A DNA stretch of 64,000 nt from the NCBI GenBank assembly GCA_030847615.1, contig JAUMIR010000001.1, positions 256,187,187 through 256,251,186 on the forward strand. Reading direction: 5' to 3'. The notes beneath the pieces were generated by a model. That model ran no database searches and had not been told where the DNA came from. It saw only the letters and a list, made by a program, of their open reading frames with translations. Each line of letters opens with the position of its first letter. Position 1 is the first letter of the stretch. The translations under genes and the position numbers were made by a program. This document shows, piece by piece, positions 11,760 to 23,591 of this stretch. This DNA is from Gambelia wislizenii (taxonomy: Eukaryota; Chordata; Lepidosauria; Squamata; Crotaphytidae).

Positions 11760-13554
11760 TTATAATAACAACAGCAACATAATGTGTTATTGTTTAAATG
11801 AGATGGCATGTATATTTTAAATTGGGATGGGCAAAGTGTGACCTATGGGCTACCCATACCTCCAGCCTGGAAAAAAAATACTAGATAAATGTTTGTGTTC
11901 CTGAGGGCTTTCTGGTGGTTCTGTATCTGAGGTGGTTGCAGAGAGAGAGAGAGAGCTTGGAGAAAATGAGAAAAATAGAAGTGGACCAGATCCACTTAAA
12001 GTTTGAATTTTAAAAGATCAACATTCTCAGTTGAACTGCAGCTCATGGGGGGTCCTGGAGGCTGAAATATTAGCATCTCCTGGCCTTCCGCAGCTGCTCA
12101 TTGCTGTTCAACACAAATAAGAACCCAATTTTTCTGGCCAGTGTGTTCAAATATAGCTAGTTTGTAAGCACCAGCAGCCTTATGTTTTCTATTGAAGGGT
12201 TTTTGTTTGTTTGTTTTGACAAGCTATAACAGTTTCATCTTTCTCAGTGTTCTAGTTCATAATGTCTTAGCCTTTTTGTTTTCTAACACTGGATTCTTTG
12301 GCTTTGGAGCAGTTTTTAAAATGCATCCTTTCTTCAGGTTTATGTAATGCTTGTATCTGGATTCTCTGGCATATCTAAGAGCTTCAAAGGGGTACTGTCT
12401 CTATTGTTTAGGATGCCAAAGTAATTAAATAGGCAAAATGTTTGGAAAGCTGGTCTTGTTGATTACTGCAGTTATTTTCAGATTTGTCTTTAGCTGTTGC
12501 CAGAGGAGTAACCGTAGTCATAGCATCTCTTAGAGTTCAGCTCTCTCCTCTTAGTCATTGGAGCACACTGTACTTTTTCAGAGGAAAAAGGAAGGATTGT
12601 CAACCATGGAGAGCAATTCGTTGCCACTTTTCAAATGTTGTTGCCACCAGGGCTTGCATGGGGACGGGGGGAAATATAATTTAAGAGACTACAGTATATT
12701 TGGAGAAACAAACCACAGGCTGTTGTCTAGTTGCAGAATTATATAGTTTTTATTTATCCTGCCTTTTGCTCCTTTCTAGGGAGTGTTACCCAGACTTGTG
12801 TCCGCACTGCTTTTCAGAAGCTGGAGTTAAATCTGTTGGGATTACCAGCTCAGATGGTGGTGGTGAAGAAGAAGATGTCTAAAGTTTCTGTTCTGCTTTT
12901 TAAAAGAAATAATCCTGCAGTTTACAAAAGAAAACACACACACACAAGCGTGTTAAAAACTCAGGTCCCTTGAATGGCTTTCATGTAACATTTGGAAAGC
13001 TTTGGTTTTTAAAAGCAATGGACAAAAGTATGTCACTGTCTTTGGGGAATAGCATTAAAGAGCAATGCAATACTGGTATGTCAGATAGCTTAATATTAAA
13101 CCAATTGTTTTAACTGCAAGAGAAGCATCTGCTTACAGCTTGTGTTTGTGCTACAGGAGAATGTGTACTTAGACAGTAATAATACATCTGTGTTTAGTAT
13201 GTTTACGCAACTGTGAAGATGATCTTGGCTGCTATTAGGTTATAAAATCAAACATTATCATGCTGCCAGAAAGATAACTCATACCAACTCACTATTATTA
13301 AATTGATCATACAGGTAGTAGTCAATTAAAGATAAATTGCACATATTAAAGGGATAGGGGGTTGTTAGCCCTCTAGATGTTTGTGTTAGTTCTTATTATA
13401 AATATTTCATAATCTTCTGATAGCCACTTCAGAGTATAGAAGCATAATCAGGATGTAAATGCTCTAAATAAATGTGTGGCCCTTTCTTGAACCCCACATA
13501 CATCCTACCGAAGAGATGTAAGCTTGAAAGAGATTTAAATAGCCATTTCAGAAA
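11760..13554. other. Intron 1 stretch without recognised content
   Basis: Includes a short (GA)n run at 11940-11955 and a fragment near 11827 resembling the fold-back MITE end at 7754. The open frame at 12731-12973 shows no recognised homology and I do not consider it a gene. Confidence 0.45.
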
Positions 13555-13805
13555 TAGTGTGGTACGGCATTGACAACCATTGTGCCCTGAGCACACCTGA
13601 TATGTCTGATTTCAAAAGTTAAGCAAGATCAGGTATGGTTAGTACTCAAATAGAAGATCACCAAAGAATACCTTAGATCTCCAGACTGGGCTAGGAAAAA
13701 ATCCTGCCTAAACCCTGGAGAGCCTCTGCCAGTCAGGGTTGACAATACTGGGCTAGATAGACTCAGTATGAGGTCTAACTCGGTATGCGGCAGCTTCCTA
13801 CGTTT
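13555..13805 (+). repeat. Diverged 5S-rRNA-derived SINE
   Basis: Head resembles 5S rRNA (tgatttcaaaagttaagcaa, ggttagtactcaaat, aataccttag). It continues into a tail with 'gactcagtatgaggtct' and 'cggcagcttcctacg'. Strongly diverged from the copies at 37492 and 49014. Confidence 0.6.
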
Positions 13806-13809
13806 CTGT

Positions 13810-15654
13810 GATGGTGTGCTATTCAAAGTGGGTGTGGGCATTTTTGCTGTTTACTTGCATATGCCTAAACCGTATGTCTTTGGATCCCAGCCAGAATGTT
13901 CAGGACCCTGTCTTCCCCTTCACCTCTACCAAAAGGATCTTTTGATCTAAAGATCTCTCAGTATCTGAGTTATCTAAAATGCAGAGCTGAGGAGGGGAAA
14001 GGAAGCATGTTATCTTTGGTACTTTGAGAAGTCGTAACAGATCTTTTCACTATTAATGAGTAAAAACAGTTTTTAAAAACTGCATAAATAATCCAGTCCA
14101 TTTTCAGTATTCCTTTGTCACTCAACTCCAGTTTTCAGTGAGAACAGAAGTTAACATCCTTTCAGATATGCATTTAAACTGAAATAACTTCATACAGTCT
14201 TGCTGTCAGTTTGTAATCCTAGTTTGATCTTGCTGGAATCCAAGTATAATCTGACGGTTTTATAATATTATATTGGTGTAGCTCAAAGCTTGGGAGAGTT
14301 ACTTTTCAAGCTACAGCTCAGATAATCCCCTAGCTAGTATTCTGGAAATGTTAGTCCCCAAAAGTAACTTTCTTGAGCTCTGGGGCAGTGTGTGGTATAT
14401 CACATTCTGAATTAGTTGTACTTAGCTAAATTTACAACTGAGCCATATACCATTTAATTTTCTCAGAATGGAATGTTGAATGTCTACAATGTGTAAATTC
14501 AGAGATCTATAGTTTTTGGTCTGCTTTGGTATTCAGATAGAAAATTGTGGTAACCAGGTTACTGCTGCTTCTGACTACAGTGTCTAGAAAAGTACCTGTG
14601 ACGCTGTTCCCGTGGGGAAAGGGACATGGAGCATGCTGGGTTTGCTTGAGGTGCTTGGCAACCAACACCAAAGAACCCCCTCCATTTTCTTGTTTGGGAA
14701 CAGAGAGGCTAGAGGTGAGAAAATGATGGTGTCAGGCCTTGGTGACTCAATTACCAAGCATCACCAGTCTTTCTCCCAGCTTGGAATTGGGAGAAGGCAG
14801 GGATCACAAGGCGATTGCCCACTTCTGAAGCATCAGGCTTTGGAGGAACGCTTTCCAGTGGGGTGACTCCACTCACCCTGGCTTAGGAAGTTTTTGGAAG
14901 CTATGTATGTAATCCCTAGGGAATTGGCCATAGCTGAGGGGCAGGACATAGACACTGCATGGAAAAGACCTAGGTCCAGTCCCTGGCTGCTGCGGTGAAA
15001 GGAGTCTTGGATAGGAGTCTTCCTGAAGCCCTTGGGGGAAGTAGTTACCGGTACTTCTCAGATGATGCAATGTGTGTTAAATGGGCTTGCTTCAAATGTT
15101 ATGTATAAGTGCTTTCTCTATCACAGAAAGTAAAACACTTTCCCACTAAGTCTCAGACAGACTTCTCTTTCTAAACACTTGCGTTGTTGGCTTCAGATCT
15201 GAAGAATAACTGTAGTGTGGAAACAATAGACACATTGTATTTAACTATTCAGTAGCATAGTAAATTATTAAACTAGTATTAGAGGTGGAACGAACTAGTT
15301 CATTCTTTTACAGGGCAATGCCTTGTTTAATCGTTGCTGTGGTATGTTCTGATAAATGGCTATAAAATATGGTAGGTTGTTTCTGGTGTTCTACATATGC
15401 AACTTTTTGAATGCCTGTACTGTATTTTTAAACAGTGATGGCTCCCTCCTTCATGATTGTTACAGATTCCATGTAACTGATACGTGACCTTAATATCACA
15501 TGAGCTGCTCCTTAATTAGTGAGATTATTCATTTGTGTGTTCAGCATAGGTAATTTCTGTGGTTTTGTTTGACTTTTGCTTCTTGTGAATCTATGCTCCG
15601 GTTTCAGGCCACCCTTTTTTAGTTAATTATAGTATTGCTATATACAGAGAAAAT
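13810..15654. other. Intron 1 stretch without recognised content
   Basis: No exon, RNA gene or named repeat seen. Open frames here are short and lack motifs. Confidence 0.45.
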
Positions 15655-15872
15655 TATCTGTGGGTGCATCCACACTATACAAATAATCCTGTTTGTAACT
15701 GGATTCTTTGTCATGGCTCCTTCCTATGGAATTCTGGGATTTGTAGTTTGGTGAGGCAACAGCACACTTTGGCACAGAGGGCTGAAAGACTACAAATCCC
15801 AGGATTCCATAGGAAGGAGCCATGGCAAAGAATCCAGTTTCAAACTGGATTATTTCTATAGTGTACATTCAG
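15655..15872. mobile_element. Fold-back MITE (about 215 bp)
   Basis: Long inverted arms: 'tcatggctccttcctatgga' at the left pairs with 'tccataggaaggagccatgg' at the right, and outer 'cactatacaaataatcc' pairs with 'ggattatttctatagtg'. Non-coding. The same design recurs at 16207-16947 and 50790-51005. Confidence 0.8.
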
Positions 15873-16206
15873 CTTGTGTATACTGTCCTTCTTTATATTA
15901 AGTCATTCCCTCATGAAATGCATTTCCACTTAAGAAAAAGCACAGCGTGTGAAACAGAGCTGAACAAATGAATGTAAAGTTTGTCTTTTAGTTTGATGAC
16001 TTGTTTTGGAAGACCTCAAATTATATAACATAGTTTTTCCAGAATTGGGTTCCATTTGCAACCACTTGGTATGGTGGCTGGGAATGATGGGAGTTGTGGT
16101 TGAATCACATCTGGGAACCCAAGGTTGGGAAAGAATCCCATGAAAGGTATATAATTATTGGTGATCAAAACATGTCAAGTTTATTGTCATCCGGGGGGGG
16201 GGCACA

Positions 16207-16378
16207 GGCTGCTGACATACTGCAAAAATAATGCTGTTTGATACCACTTTAACTATCATTTATCCATCCTATGGAATCCTGGGATTTCTAGTTTGTTATG
16301 GCACCAGAGCTTTCTGACAGAGAAGGCTAAATATCTCACAAAACTATAAAACCCAGAATTCTGTAGCATTGAGCCATG

Positions 16379-16419
<41 letters not shown>

Positions 16420-16947
16420 CTTGTCTTCGCAAACGAAGATTCAGGAAGGACTCATCCCGCACTTTCTGCAAGCGCGCTGATGACTGAAAAGGCCAATCCG
16501 AGATAAACATGTCCGGTTGCAGAAAGCACAGCAGAAGGTCTCCGTGGGTGATGTTTATGGGTTGTGATTCTTTCTGTGTTGTCGTTTCTCTTCAAGACTT
16601 GTTCAGCGTGAGCTCTCAAATAAGGCTGCAGCATTGTGGATAGTGCGTCTCCAAGCCTCCTGATGTGAGGCCATGGCAGACCATTGTTGGTCATCGATTT
16701 GGCTGAGCCTAAGATGTTGTTTCAGGGAGTCCTTGTATCGCTTTTTTGGAGGGCCCCTCTTACGCTGACCCGTGGTGAGTTCACCACAGAGTATTATTTT
16801 TGGGAGGCGATGGTCCTCCATCCTAGAAACGTGCCCTGCCCAGTGCAGCTGTGTTCTCAATATCATGGCCTGCTTGCTCATGGACAGCAACATTTGTCAC
16901 ATAGTCATTTAAACTGGATTATTTCTGCAGTGTGTCTGTCAGCAGCC
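16207..16947. mobile_element. Fold-back MITE interrupted by a LINE fragment
   Basis: Outer ends GGCTGCTGACA and TGTCAGCAGCC are inverted repeats, and the next segments (tgcaaaaataat / attatttctgca) also pair. The arms are separated by a (CT)n run at 16381-16418 and a LINE piece at 16417-16895. The interruption must post-date the MITE. Confidence 0.75.
16417..16895 (-). mobile_element. Non-LTR retrotransposon C-terminal fragment, copy 1
   Basis: The minus frame at 16893-16603 encodes a typical LINE C-terminus (WAGHVSRMEDHRLPK, then QRKRGPPKKRYKDSLK). Downstream lies the SRIGLFSHQRAC zinc-finger-like end. The clade is not determined. Its 3' end runs into a GA/CT dinucleotide tract, which may be its own tail. 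A second copy is at 49264-49692. Confidence 0.8.
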
Positions 16948-17264
16948 ATAGTCACATGTGGGAGCTGGAAAAGATCTGAAGTGTTCCTGATCACTTTGGT
17001 CAGCATTCATGTTCTTCTTTGATTACTGCTTTATTTTGGGTGTGCTTTTGGTTTGTGATCTTTTGTGATGTTCTGTAATTTGATTATAAAACAACAATGG
17101 AAAGTGTCCATGTATAATAGCAAGGCATATGGATTTCTAGAAAAATTAAACAGGTTTTGACTCTCAAATTCATTTAAAAAAAGGAATGTTTTCAGTGAGT
17201 GATAAGGTTGGTGTGTAGGCCTAAAGCTATTTGAGGTTTTTTTTTTCTGCTGTTAAACAAATTA

Positions 17265-17495
17265 CAGTTGTCCCTTCACATTCGCTGGGGTTTGGTTCCA
17301 GGACCCCCCGTGAATACCCAAATCCGTGAATACTCAAGTCCCATTATATGCAATGGCAGAGCAAAATGGTGTCCCTTATATAAGATGGCAAAATCAAGGT
17401 TTGCTATTAGGATTGTTATTTTTTTAAGAATATTTTTCAAGCCGTGAATACTCAAATCCGTGAATGTCAAATCCGTGAATGTGGAGGGACAACTG
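17265..17495 (+). mobile_element. TA-flanked MITE, family A
   Basis: CAGTTGTCCCTTC at the left, GAGGGACAACTG at the right, TA both sides, 231 bp. Close in length and sequence to the copy at 2012. Confidence 0.85.
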
Positions 17496-17497
17496 TA

Positions 17498-18877
17498 TTC
17501 AGTTCCATGTGTATGTTCATTGTTAAATAGATAGCTGACCAGTGCTTCTGTTGGTTTGGAACAGCAACCATAAAAAGCCATAGAAGCACTTGATTTTTGC
17601 TGTACTGCTTGTATCTCAGATCTAAAGTTTTACTTTACTTGGGCTTGATGAAGTTTTGAAGTTTTACTTGGGCTTGATGTGTCCAATAAATGTTTCTCAT
17701 GCACTGGTATAATATAATATTTTGTGGCATTGTCCTGCAGCACTCCAGTCAAGTCTGTCTTGAATATAAACTAGTTTCAACTCCTAACAGTTCCAATTCC
17801 CTTGTACTATTTGGTAGGAACTAACAGATATAGTAGGAACAATTAATAGCAATAATAACAACAACAATAATAGCAGCATATCTATCTTAAATTTCACTTC
17901 TGGTTGCTAATGTGGTTATTATATAATAAAGTTTTTAATCTGAAATTATATATATGGTAAAACAGTTTTGAAAGAGAGGGTGATTGCAATGGTACAATAG
18001 ACATTGATTTAGTTCAAGTGATTTTACTGGAGCCTGGGAAGTCATAATTTGTAGTACTTTTTGTTTCTGAATAAATTTCCATTTCTTGTCCTAGTTTATG
18101 ATTTTTCTTGATCAGCTTTGCTTGTTTTTACATGCTGGCTTTGATTCCCACTTCAATTAAAGCAGTTGAGCAAAATTTGTGACAAGCCAGCAATTTCCTT
18201 CATCAGTTAGCAATGCTGTCATTGCCTGCAAACAACTGTTCACATTTTATTTATTCCACTCTCCAGCTTAAAATTCTGTTGTTCAAATGTTTGTTTCTTA
18301 TGTCTGGAGATTTCTGAAGGTTCTGCCACAAAACCACTAATAGGGGTGAAAGTGTAGATCATAGTTACAATAATAGTAGGGTTTGAATTGCTTGCTTTTT
18401 CCTCTTTGTTTTTGTGTGAGTATTTGGCCAGATTGGATACCTGTCTCTAGCCTAGAATGGGAAGAGGCTTTGTTAAGGTGCACAGTGTTCATAGAGTTTC
18501 TGATGTCCTTTAACAGGTTATATTCTGTGTTGGGTTTTTCAAACATTACTTAGGACAGTTGGCTGCTACACTTCTAGCTAATATGTACCATAAATCTGAG
18601 CATGCAAGAAAGTTCCAAAGAGACAAAAGAAGCATCAGATTAAAGTGTCAATCTGTCTTTTTCTGTTAAAAGATTATTTTAATCTGTTTGTTCATTTTAT
18701 ACTTCAGTGTTTACTAAGTACTGAATAATCTTTGGCACAGGTTTTCTTGTTCCTACTATTCATCTAAATATGTTCACGTTACAAAATGATAATGTGCACA
18801 ATTGCTACTGTATTTAAGCTTAGAGCATTCACAATACGTTTGTGTAAGAAAACATTAAGGTGTGTATTTTCTGATTA
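17498..18877. other. Intron 1 stretch without recognised content
   Basis: AT-rich with a few CAA/AATA runs near 17850-17870. Nothing codes convincingly. Confidence 0.45.
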
Positions 18878-19236
18878 TTGTTGTTAACTGCCGTCAAATG
18901 GACTTTGACTTATGGTGACCCTGTGGGTGAGAGACCTCCAAGTCAGCCTACCATCAACATTCAGGTTTTGCAGACTGAGGAGCATGGCTTACTGGACTGA
19001 GTTCATTCATCTGGACTGTGGTCTTCCTCTTTCCCTATAGCCTTCTACTGTACCAGGCATTATTGCCTTTTCTAGTGAGTCATGTCTCCCCATGTTATGT
19101 CCAAAATATGACAGTCTCAGTTTAGTCATCTTGGCTTCTAGGAAGAGTGTAAGTGTGATTTGTTCTAGCACCCATTTGTTTGCCTTTTTAGCAGTCCATG
19201 GTATCCACAAAATTATTCTTCCGTGCTGCATTTAAT
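18878..19236 (-). mobile_element. BovB (RTE) LINE, 3' end of ORF2 and 3' UTR
   Basis: The minus frame at 19231-19007 encodes the BovB C-terminal signature (WIPWTAKKANKWVLEQ, then LRLSYFGHNMGRHDSLEKA and RERGRP). It is the downstream part of the copy that resumes at 20137, split by a later insertion at 19237-20136. The frame carries no upstream RT here. Confidence 0.85.
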
Positions 19237-19602
19237 AATATTATTATTATTATTATTTATACCCCGACCCTCTGTTAAAACAATCGGGGCGGCTTACAAA
19301 AATTAAAATACAATATAGATAAAAATCCCTAAACACCCCCCACCCTCCCCCATAAAAAATATTAAACATATATAAATTAAAAGCAACTGTCTAAAATCAC
19401 CTTTAAAACAATAAATATAATATATAGCCAGCGGACTAAAAGAGGCCAGGATCCCCTGAGGCCGGGATCTAATTAGGAGAGGCCTGCCGAAAGAGATCCG
19501 TCTTTAGTGCTTTTTTAAAGCTACTCAAGCTTGTCATCTGATGGATCTCGTTCAGCAGGTCATTCCACAATTTGGAATCAGTTTCAAATGAGTTGATTTT
19601 CT
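19237..19602 (-). mobile_element. L2-like LINE 3' end inserted in BovB
   Basis: Antisense L2-type tail (tattatttataccccgaccc, gcggcttacaaaa) followed by its 3' UTR. With the block at 19603-20136 it splits the BovB reading frame. Confidence 0.6.
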
Positions 19603-20136
19603 TAAAGTATGTTTAGAAATTAGCATTGCTGACATTTTAGTGTTGGAAATGGTAACGTTCAGTTAGTTAGAACTTAAATATTATAGATCTGCTGCGGTGT
19701 TTGGATTGATGTCCACTCCCTGTTACAGCCCCCTCTCTGTGATATGTCAGGCACAGACCATTATGTACTTTCAGTATTTATTTAAGATTTACTTGTTTTC
19801 CTTGACTTTTCCCAACAGTTAACTGATTAAGTTGATTCAGTGAATGTCTTGAGGAGCTCTGTACTTAAAATAATATTATACTAACACGGAGCAATGGATG
19901 CAAGCTCCAGGAACAGAGATTCTACCTCAACATTAGGAGGAACTTTTTGACAGTAAGAGCTGTTGGGCAGTGGAACACACTCCCTCGGAGCGTGGTGGGG
20001 TCTCCTTCCTTGGAGGTCTTTAAACAGAGGCTGGATGGCCATCTGTTGGGGATGCTTTGATCGTGATTTTCTATGTGGCAGGGGGTTGGACTGGATGGCC
20101 CTCGTGGTCTCTTCCAACTCTGCAATTCTATGATTC
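19603..20136 (+). repeat. Duplicated block, copy 2 (CR1 end plus 5' flank)
   Basis: Near-identical to 11210-11743 (four substitutions). It lies inside the BovB element, so this copy arrived after BovB. The CR1 part covers about 19888-20136. Confidence 0.95.
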
Positions 20137-20930
20137 CTTCTTCACTGTCCCACTTTCACAACCATACTTAGAAATTGCAAAAACAATGGCATGGACAATC
20201 CTAACTTTAATATTCAATTATACATCTTTACACTTCAGGATCTTTTCTAGTTCCTTCATAGCTGCCCTTCCCAGTCCTAGTCTTCTTCTGATTTCCTGAC
20301 TGCATTCTCCATTCTGCTTAATGACTGAGCCAAGGTATGGAAAATCTTGAACTATTTCACTGTCTTCATAGTCTACTTTAAAATTATGTAAATCCATCTG
20401 TGGTCATTATTTTAGTTTTCTTAATGTTCAACTCTAAACCTGCACTTTCTTCCTTGACTTCCTTCATTAATCATTTCAAGTCTTTACTATTTTCTCGTAG
20501 TAGTATGTTGTCATCTGCATATCTTAAATTGCTGATGTTCCTTCCTCCAGTTTTCAAGCCTCCTTCCTCCAAGTCTAATCTTGCTTTACATATGATATGT
20601 TCAGCATACAAGTTTAACAGGCTGATAAAATGTAGCCTTGCCTTACCCCCTTGCCATTTGGAAACCATTCTATTTTTCTAAGAGCAGCCTTTTGTCCTGA
20701 GTACAGGTTGCACATCAGGACAATCAAATGTTGTGGCACACCTATTTCTTTAAAAGTGATACATAGTTTTTCATGATGTATACAATCAAAGGCTTTGCTA
20801 TAATCTATAAAGCACAGGATGGTTTTATTTTGAAATTATTTGGTGCATTCCATCATCCAATGTATGTTTACAATATGATCCCCCATGTCTCTTCCTTCCT
20901 GTACCTAGCTTGGACATCTGGCATTTCTTG
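20137..20930 (-). mobile_element. BovB LINE, reverse transcriptase part
   Basis: In reverse the frames encode AFDCIHHEKL, then an RT core with LRYADDNILL (the YADD catalytic motif, 20471-20668 minus) and YGCESGTVKK near 20140-20180. Several frameshifts and stops make it inactive. The sequence runs on to 18878-19236 after the insertion. Confidence 0.85.
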
Positions 20931-20949
20931 TTCTGAGGGGAACTATGAG

Positions 20950-21960
20950 TAGTGCTGTGGCTAATAATACAACTGTACTCAAGCCAAAGGACATTTAGCT
21001 GTTGACATGCTCAGAGGTGAAAGGAAAGTCCAAAGCTGCACAACACATGTTAGAGGAACATAGAATGTGAGCAGCATGAACCAGGGGAAGCTAGACATAG
21101 TAAAATAAGAAATGGAACATATGAACATTACAATACTTGGGGTGAGCAAGCTAAAGTGGATAGGAATGGGACATTTTGAGTCAGGTAATTACACAGTGTT
21201 TTACTCAGGAAATGAAAATCTAGGAAAAAATGGGGTGGCATTAATAGTGAGGAGAGATGTAGCAAAATCATTCAAAGGATATAATGCAAAGTCTGACCAA
21301 TTCATGTCAATAAGACGTCAGGAAAACCCATCAATATAACCTTAATCCAAGTTTATGCTCTAACTATAGATGCAGAAATAGAGGAAATTGAAAGAGTCTA
21401 TGCTGGAGCCCAGGAGGAAATTAATCACACATCAAAACTGGACTTCTTATTAATCATAGGCGATTAGAATGCAAAAGTAGGAAACAGAGCAAAAGTAGGA
21501 AACAGAGCTTGTAGGAAAAATTGGCCTAGGATCAAAAAAATGAAGCTGGAGACTGACTGACTGAATTTTGTGAAGCCAACAGTTTGTCCCTTGCAAACAC
21601 ATTCTTCAAGCAACTCAAGAAGCAACTGCATATATGGACATCACCTAATAGCCAATATAGAAATTAAATAGACTACATAATTGGAGGTAAAAGTTGCAGA
21701 AGCTCCATTCTTTTTGCAAACACAACCAGGAACAGATTGTGGCACAGACTAGGAACTACTAATATCAAAAATTAGAGTAAAGCTAAAGAACACTGAACCA
21801 GCCATCATGCCAAAATACAACCTGAAGAACATCCCTGTAGAATTTAAAGATAATGTGAAAAATATATTTACCTAATTGATTGGGAGCCAGAAGATCTCTG
21901 AACTGAAGCCAGAGATAAATGCAAAAAGACACTATCTGTAGCTTAAAAAGAAAGAGAAGT
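20950..21960 (+). mobile_element. BovB LINE, endonuclease part, inverted
   Basis: The + strand encodes the APE-type endonuclease of BovB (ILGVSKLKW, NGVALIVRRDV at 21112-21339, then a degraded GD*NAKV near 21460). Such fragments are often annotated as craniofacial development protein 2-like, but this is retrotransposon. Its orientation is opposite to the RT part next to it. Confidence 0.85.
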
Positions 21961-22531
21961 CTTCCATCATAAAACTCGAATACTGCATATGTGTTTTCTA
22001 TGTGATCTTCTTTCCAGGAAGTGTTCAGACCCAGACCTACTTAGCCTCAACTAGGCAGCTGTGTCACATGTCATGGCAGCATATCATCATCACCATTAAA
22101 ATGAATGGTTCAACTACAGTCTCTGACTTCAAAAGGAGTTCTAGCTGATGAGTAATGCTCACATATGGTGGAGAGCAGATAAAGTAAGCTGGGAGGCTAA
22201 AAGCCCACCAGGTCTCTGCTCATTTTCTGTTTCCATTAGGGAACTTGCCCATTGACACTATTCATTTTCTGCAACCCTCCATTTTCATGACACTGTCAAC
22301 AAAAGATATGGATAGCCTTTCTCAAACGCCTTGGCAGATTCAAGAAACTGAATGAACCAAGATGAATGCAATTGTCCTCTGCTTCATTCCGCTACTGCTG
22401 AATGAAGAGGAAACTTTCCGTGCCTTTGTGCCTTTATAGAACAGACACATATGTGTATTGTAGGTGTTTGGTTTTATTTGATAGCAGAATGGTAGCTTCT
22501 TAATATACGGTGTCTTCCTTACAAGTGAAGA
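21961..22531. other. No recognised content
   Basis: Between the BovB end and the Helitron-like element. No exon or named repeat seen. Confidence 0.4.
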
Positions 22532-22715
22532 TCTTAATATATAATTCTCTTGGGTATGTTGCCGTTTGCCATGTGCTGATTGGCTGCTTAGGAAACTTAC
22601 CAATCAATCAAAGCTCTCTGTTGGGCAGCCAATCAGCACACTGGGGTGGGAACATGTGGAGGTTTCTGTCTTTTAAAAACATGGTGGCTGCAGGGGAGCT
22701 TTCTGTTGTTCCATG

Positions 22716-23075
22716 CATGTGGGGCCTGGGCCCTTTCTGTGTGGCCTGGGGATTTTTTGTGCTGCCTGGGGCTTTTCTGTGCTGTCTGAGGTTTGGGGCT
22801 TTTCTGTGCTACCTGGGGACTTTTGACTTTCTGTGCTGCCTGGGGCCTTTCTGTGCTGCCTAGAGTCTGGGGCCTTTCTGTGAGGCTTGGGGCCTTTCTG
22901 TGCAGCCTGGGGTCTGGGGCCTTTCTATACTGTCTGGGGCCTTTCTCTGCTGCCTGGGGCTTTGGGCTTTTCTTTGCTGCTTGGGGCCTTGGGCCCCTCT
23001 GTGCTGCCTGGTCCCTTAGGCCTCTCTGTGCTGCCTGGTCCCTTAGGCCTCTTGGGCCCTGGGTGCTGTCTGTAG
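22716..23075 (+). repeat. Minisatellite of CTTTCTGTGCTGCCTGGGGC units
   Basis: At least a dozen degenerate units of about 20 bp or multiples, inside the Helitron-like element. Open frames in several registers on both strands come from the array (G/L/F/C-rich or P/Q/R-rich peptides) and are not genes. Confidence 0.9.
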
Positions 23076-23197
23076 CTGTGCCCTGGGCCTTCAATTCTGT
23101 CTGTAGCAGTTCTTTCCTCTTGGACCTTGGGGTAGAAACATGTGGAATACTTCAAGTCCTTTCTAAACATGGCAGTGGAGGGCCTCTCACATCCTGC

Positions 23198-23586
23198 CAC
23201 ATGTGTGTTGTGTGTGTATGTAGCATGGGTGTGTGTGTAGCATGGGGGTGTAGCGTGGCTGTGTGTAGATGGTGTGGGGTGTTTGTGTGTTTGTGTGATT
23301 GCATGGTGGTAGCAGAGGGGCTCTCATGTCCTGGCATCTGTGGTTTGTGTGTGTGTAGTGTGGTGTGTGTATGTGCAATTGCATGCTGGTTTTGGAGGGA
23401 CTCTCGCATCCTGTTGCACGTGGGGTGTGTGTGTGTGTGTGTGTCTAGTATGGTGTTTGTGTGTATATGTGTGATTGCATGGCAGTGGCAGAGGAGTTCT
23501 CATGTCCTGGTGCACGTGGTGTGTGTGTGTGTGTACGTGGTTGCATGACGGCAACAGAGGGGCTCTCATGTCCTGTCGTGCATGGT
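23198..23586. repeat. GT-rich degenerate array
   Basis: Units of about 100 bp pair (GT)n runs with 'gcatggtggtagcagagggg'/'ctctcatgtcctg'-like segments. It resumes after the LTR at 24400-24580. Copy 2 of the element carries the same kind of array at 56765-57070. Confidence 0.85.
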
Positions 23587-23591
23587 GTGTT

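Noticed and set aside
12484..12973. Cluster of small + strand open frames as a hidden exon
   Set aside because: No homology recognised, no consistent splice sites, and stop-free length is as expected by chance.
20950..21960. Apparent endonuclease gene (craniofacial development protein 2-like)
   Set aside because: It is the BovB endonuclease with stops and frameshifts, next to the rest of the same LINE.
22793..23548. 251-codon open frame on the + strand and 153-codon frame on the minus strand (22633-23094)
   Set aside because: Both are translations of the GC-rich minisatellite and GT array. Several registers on both strands are open, which is a repeat artefact.
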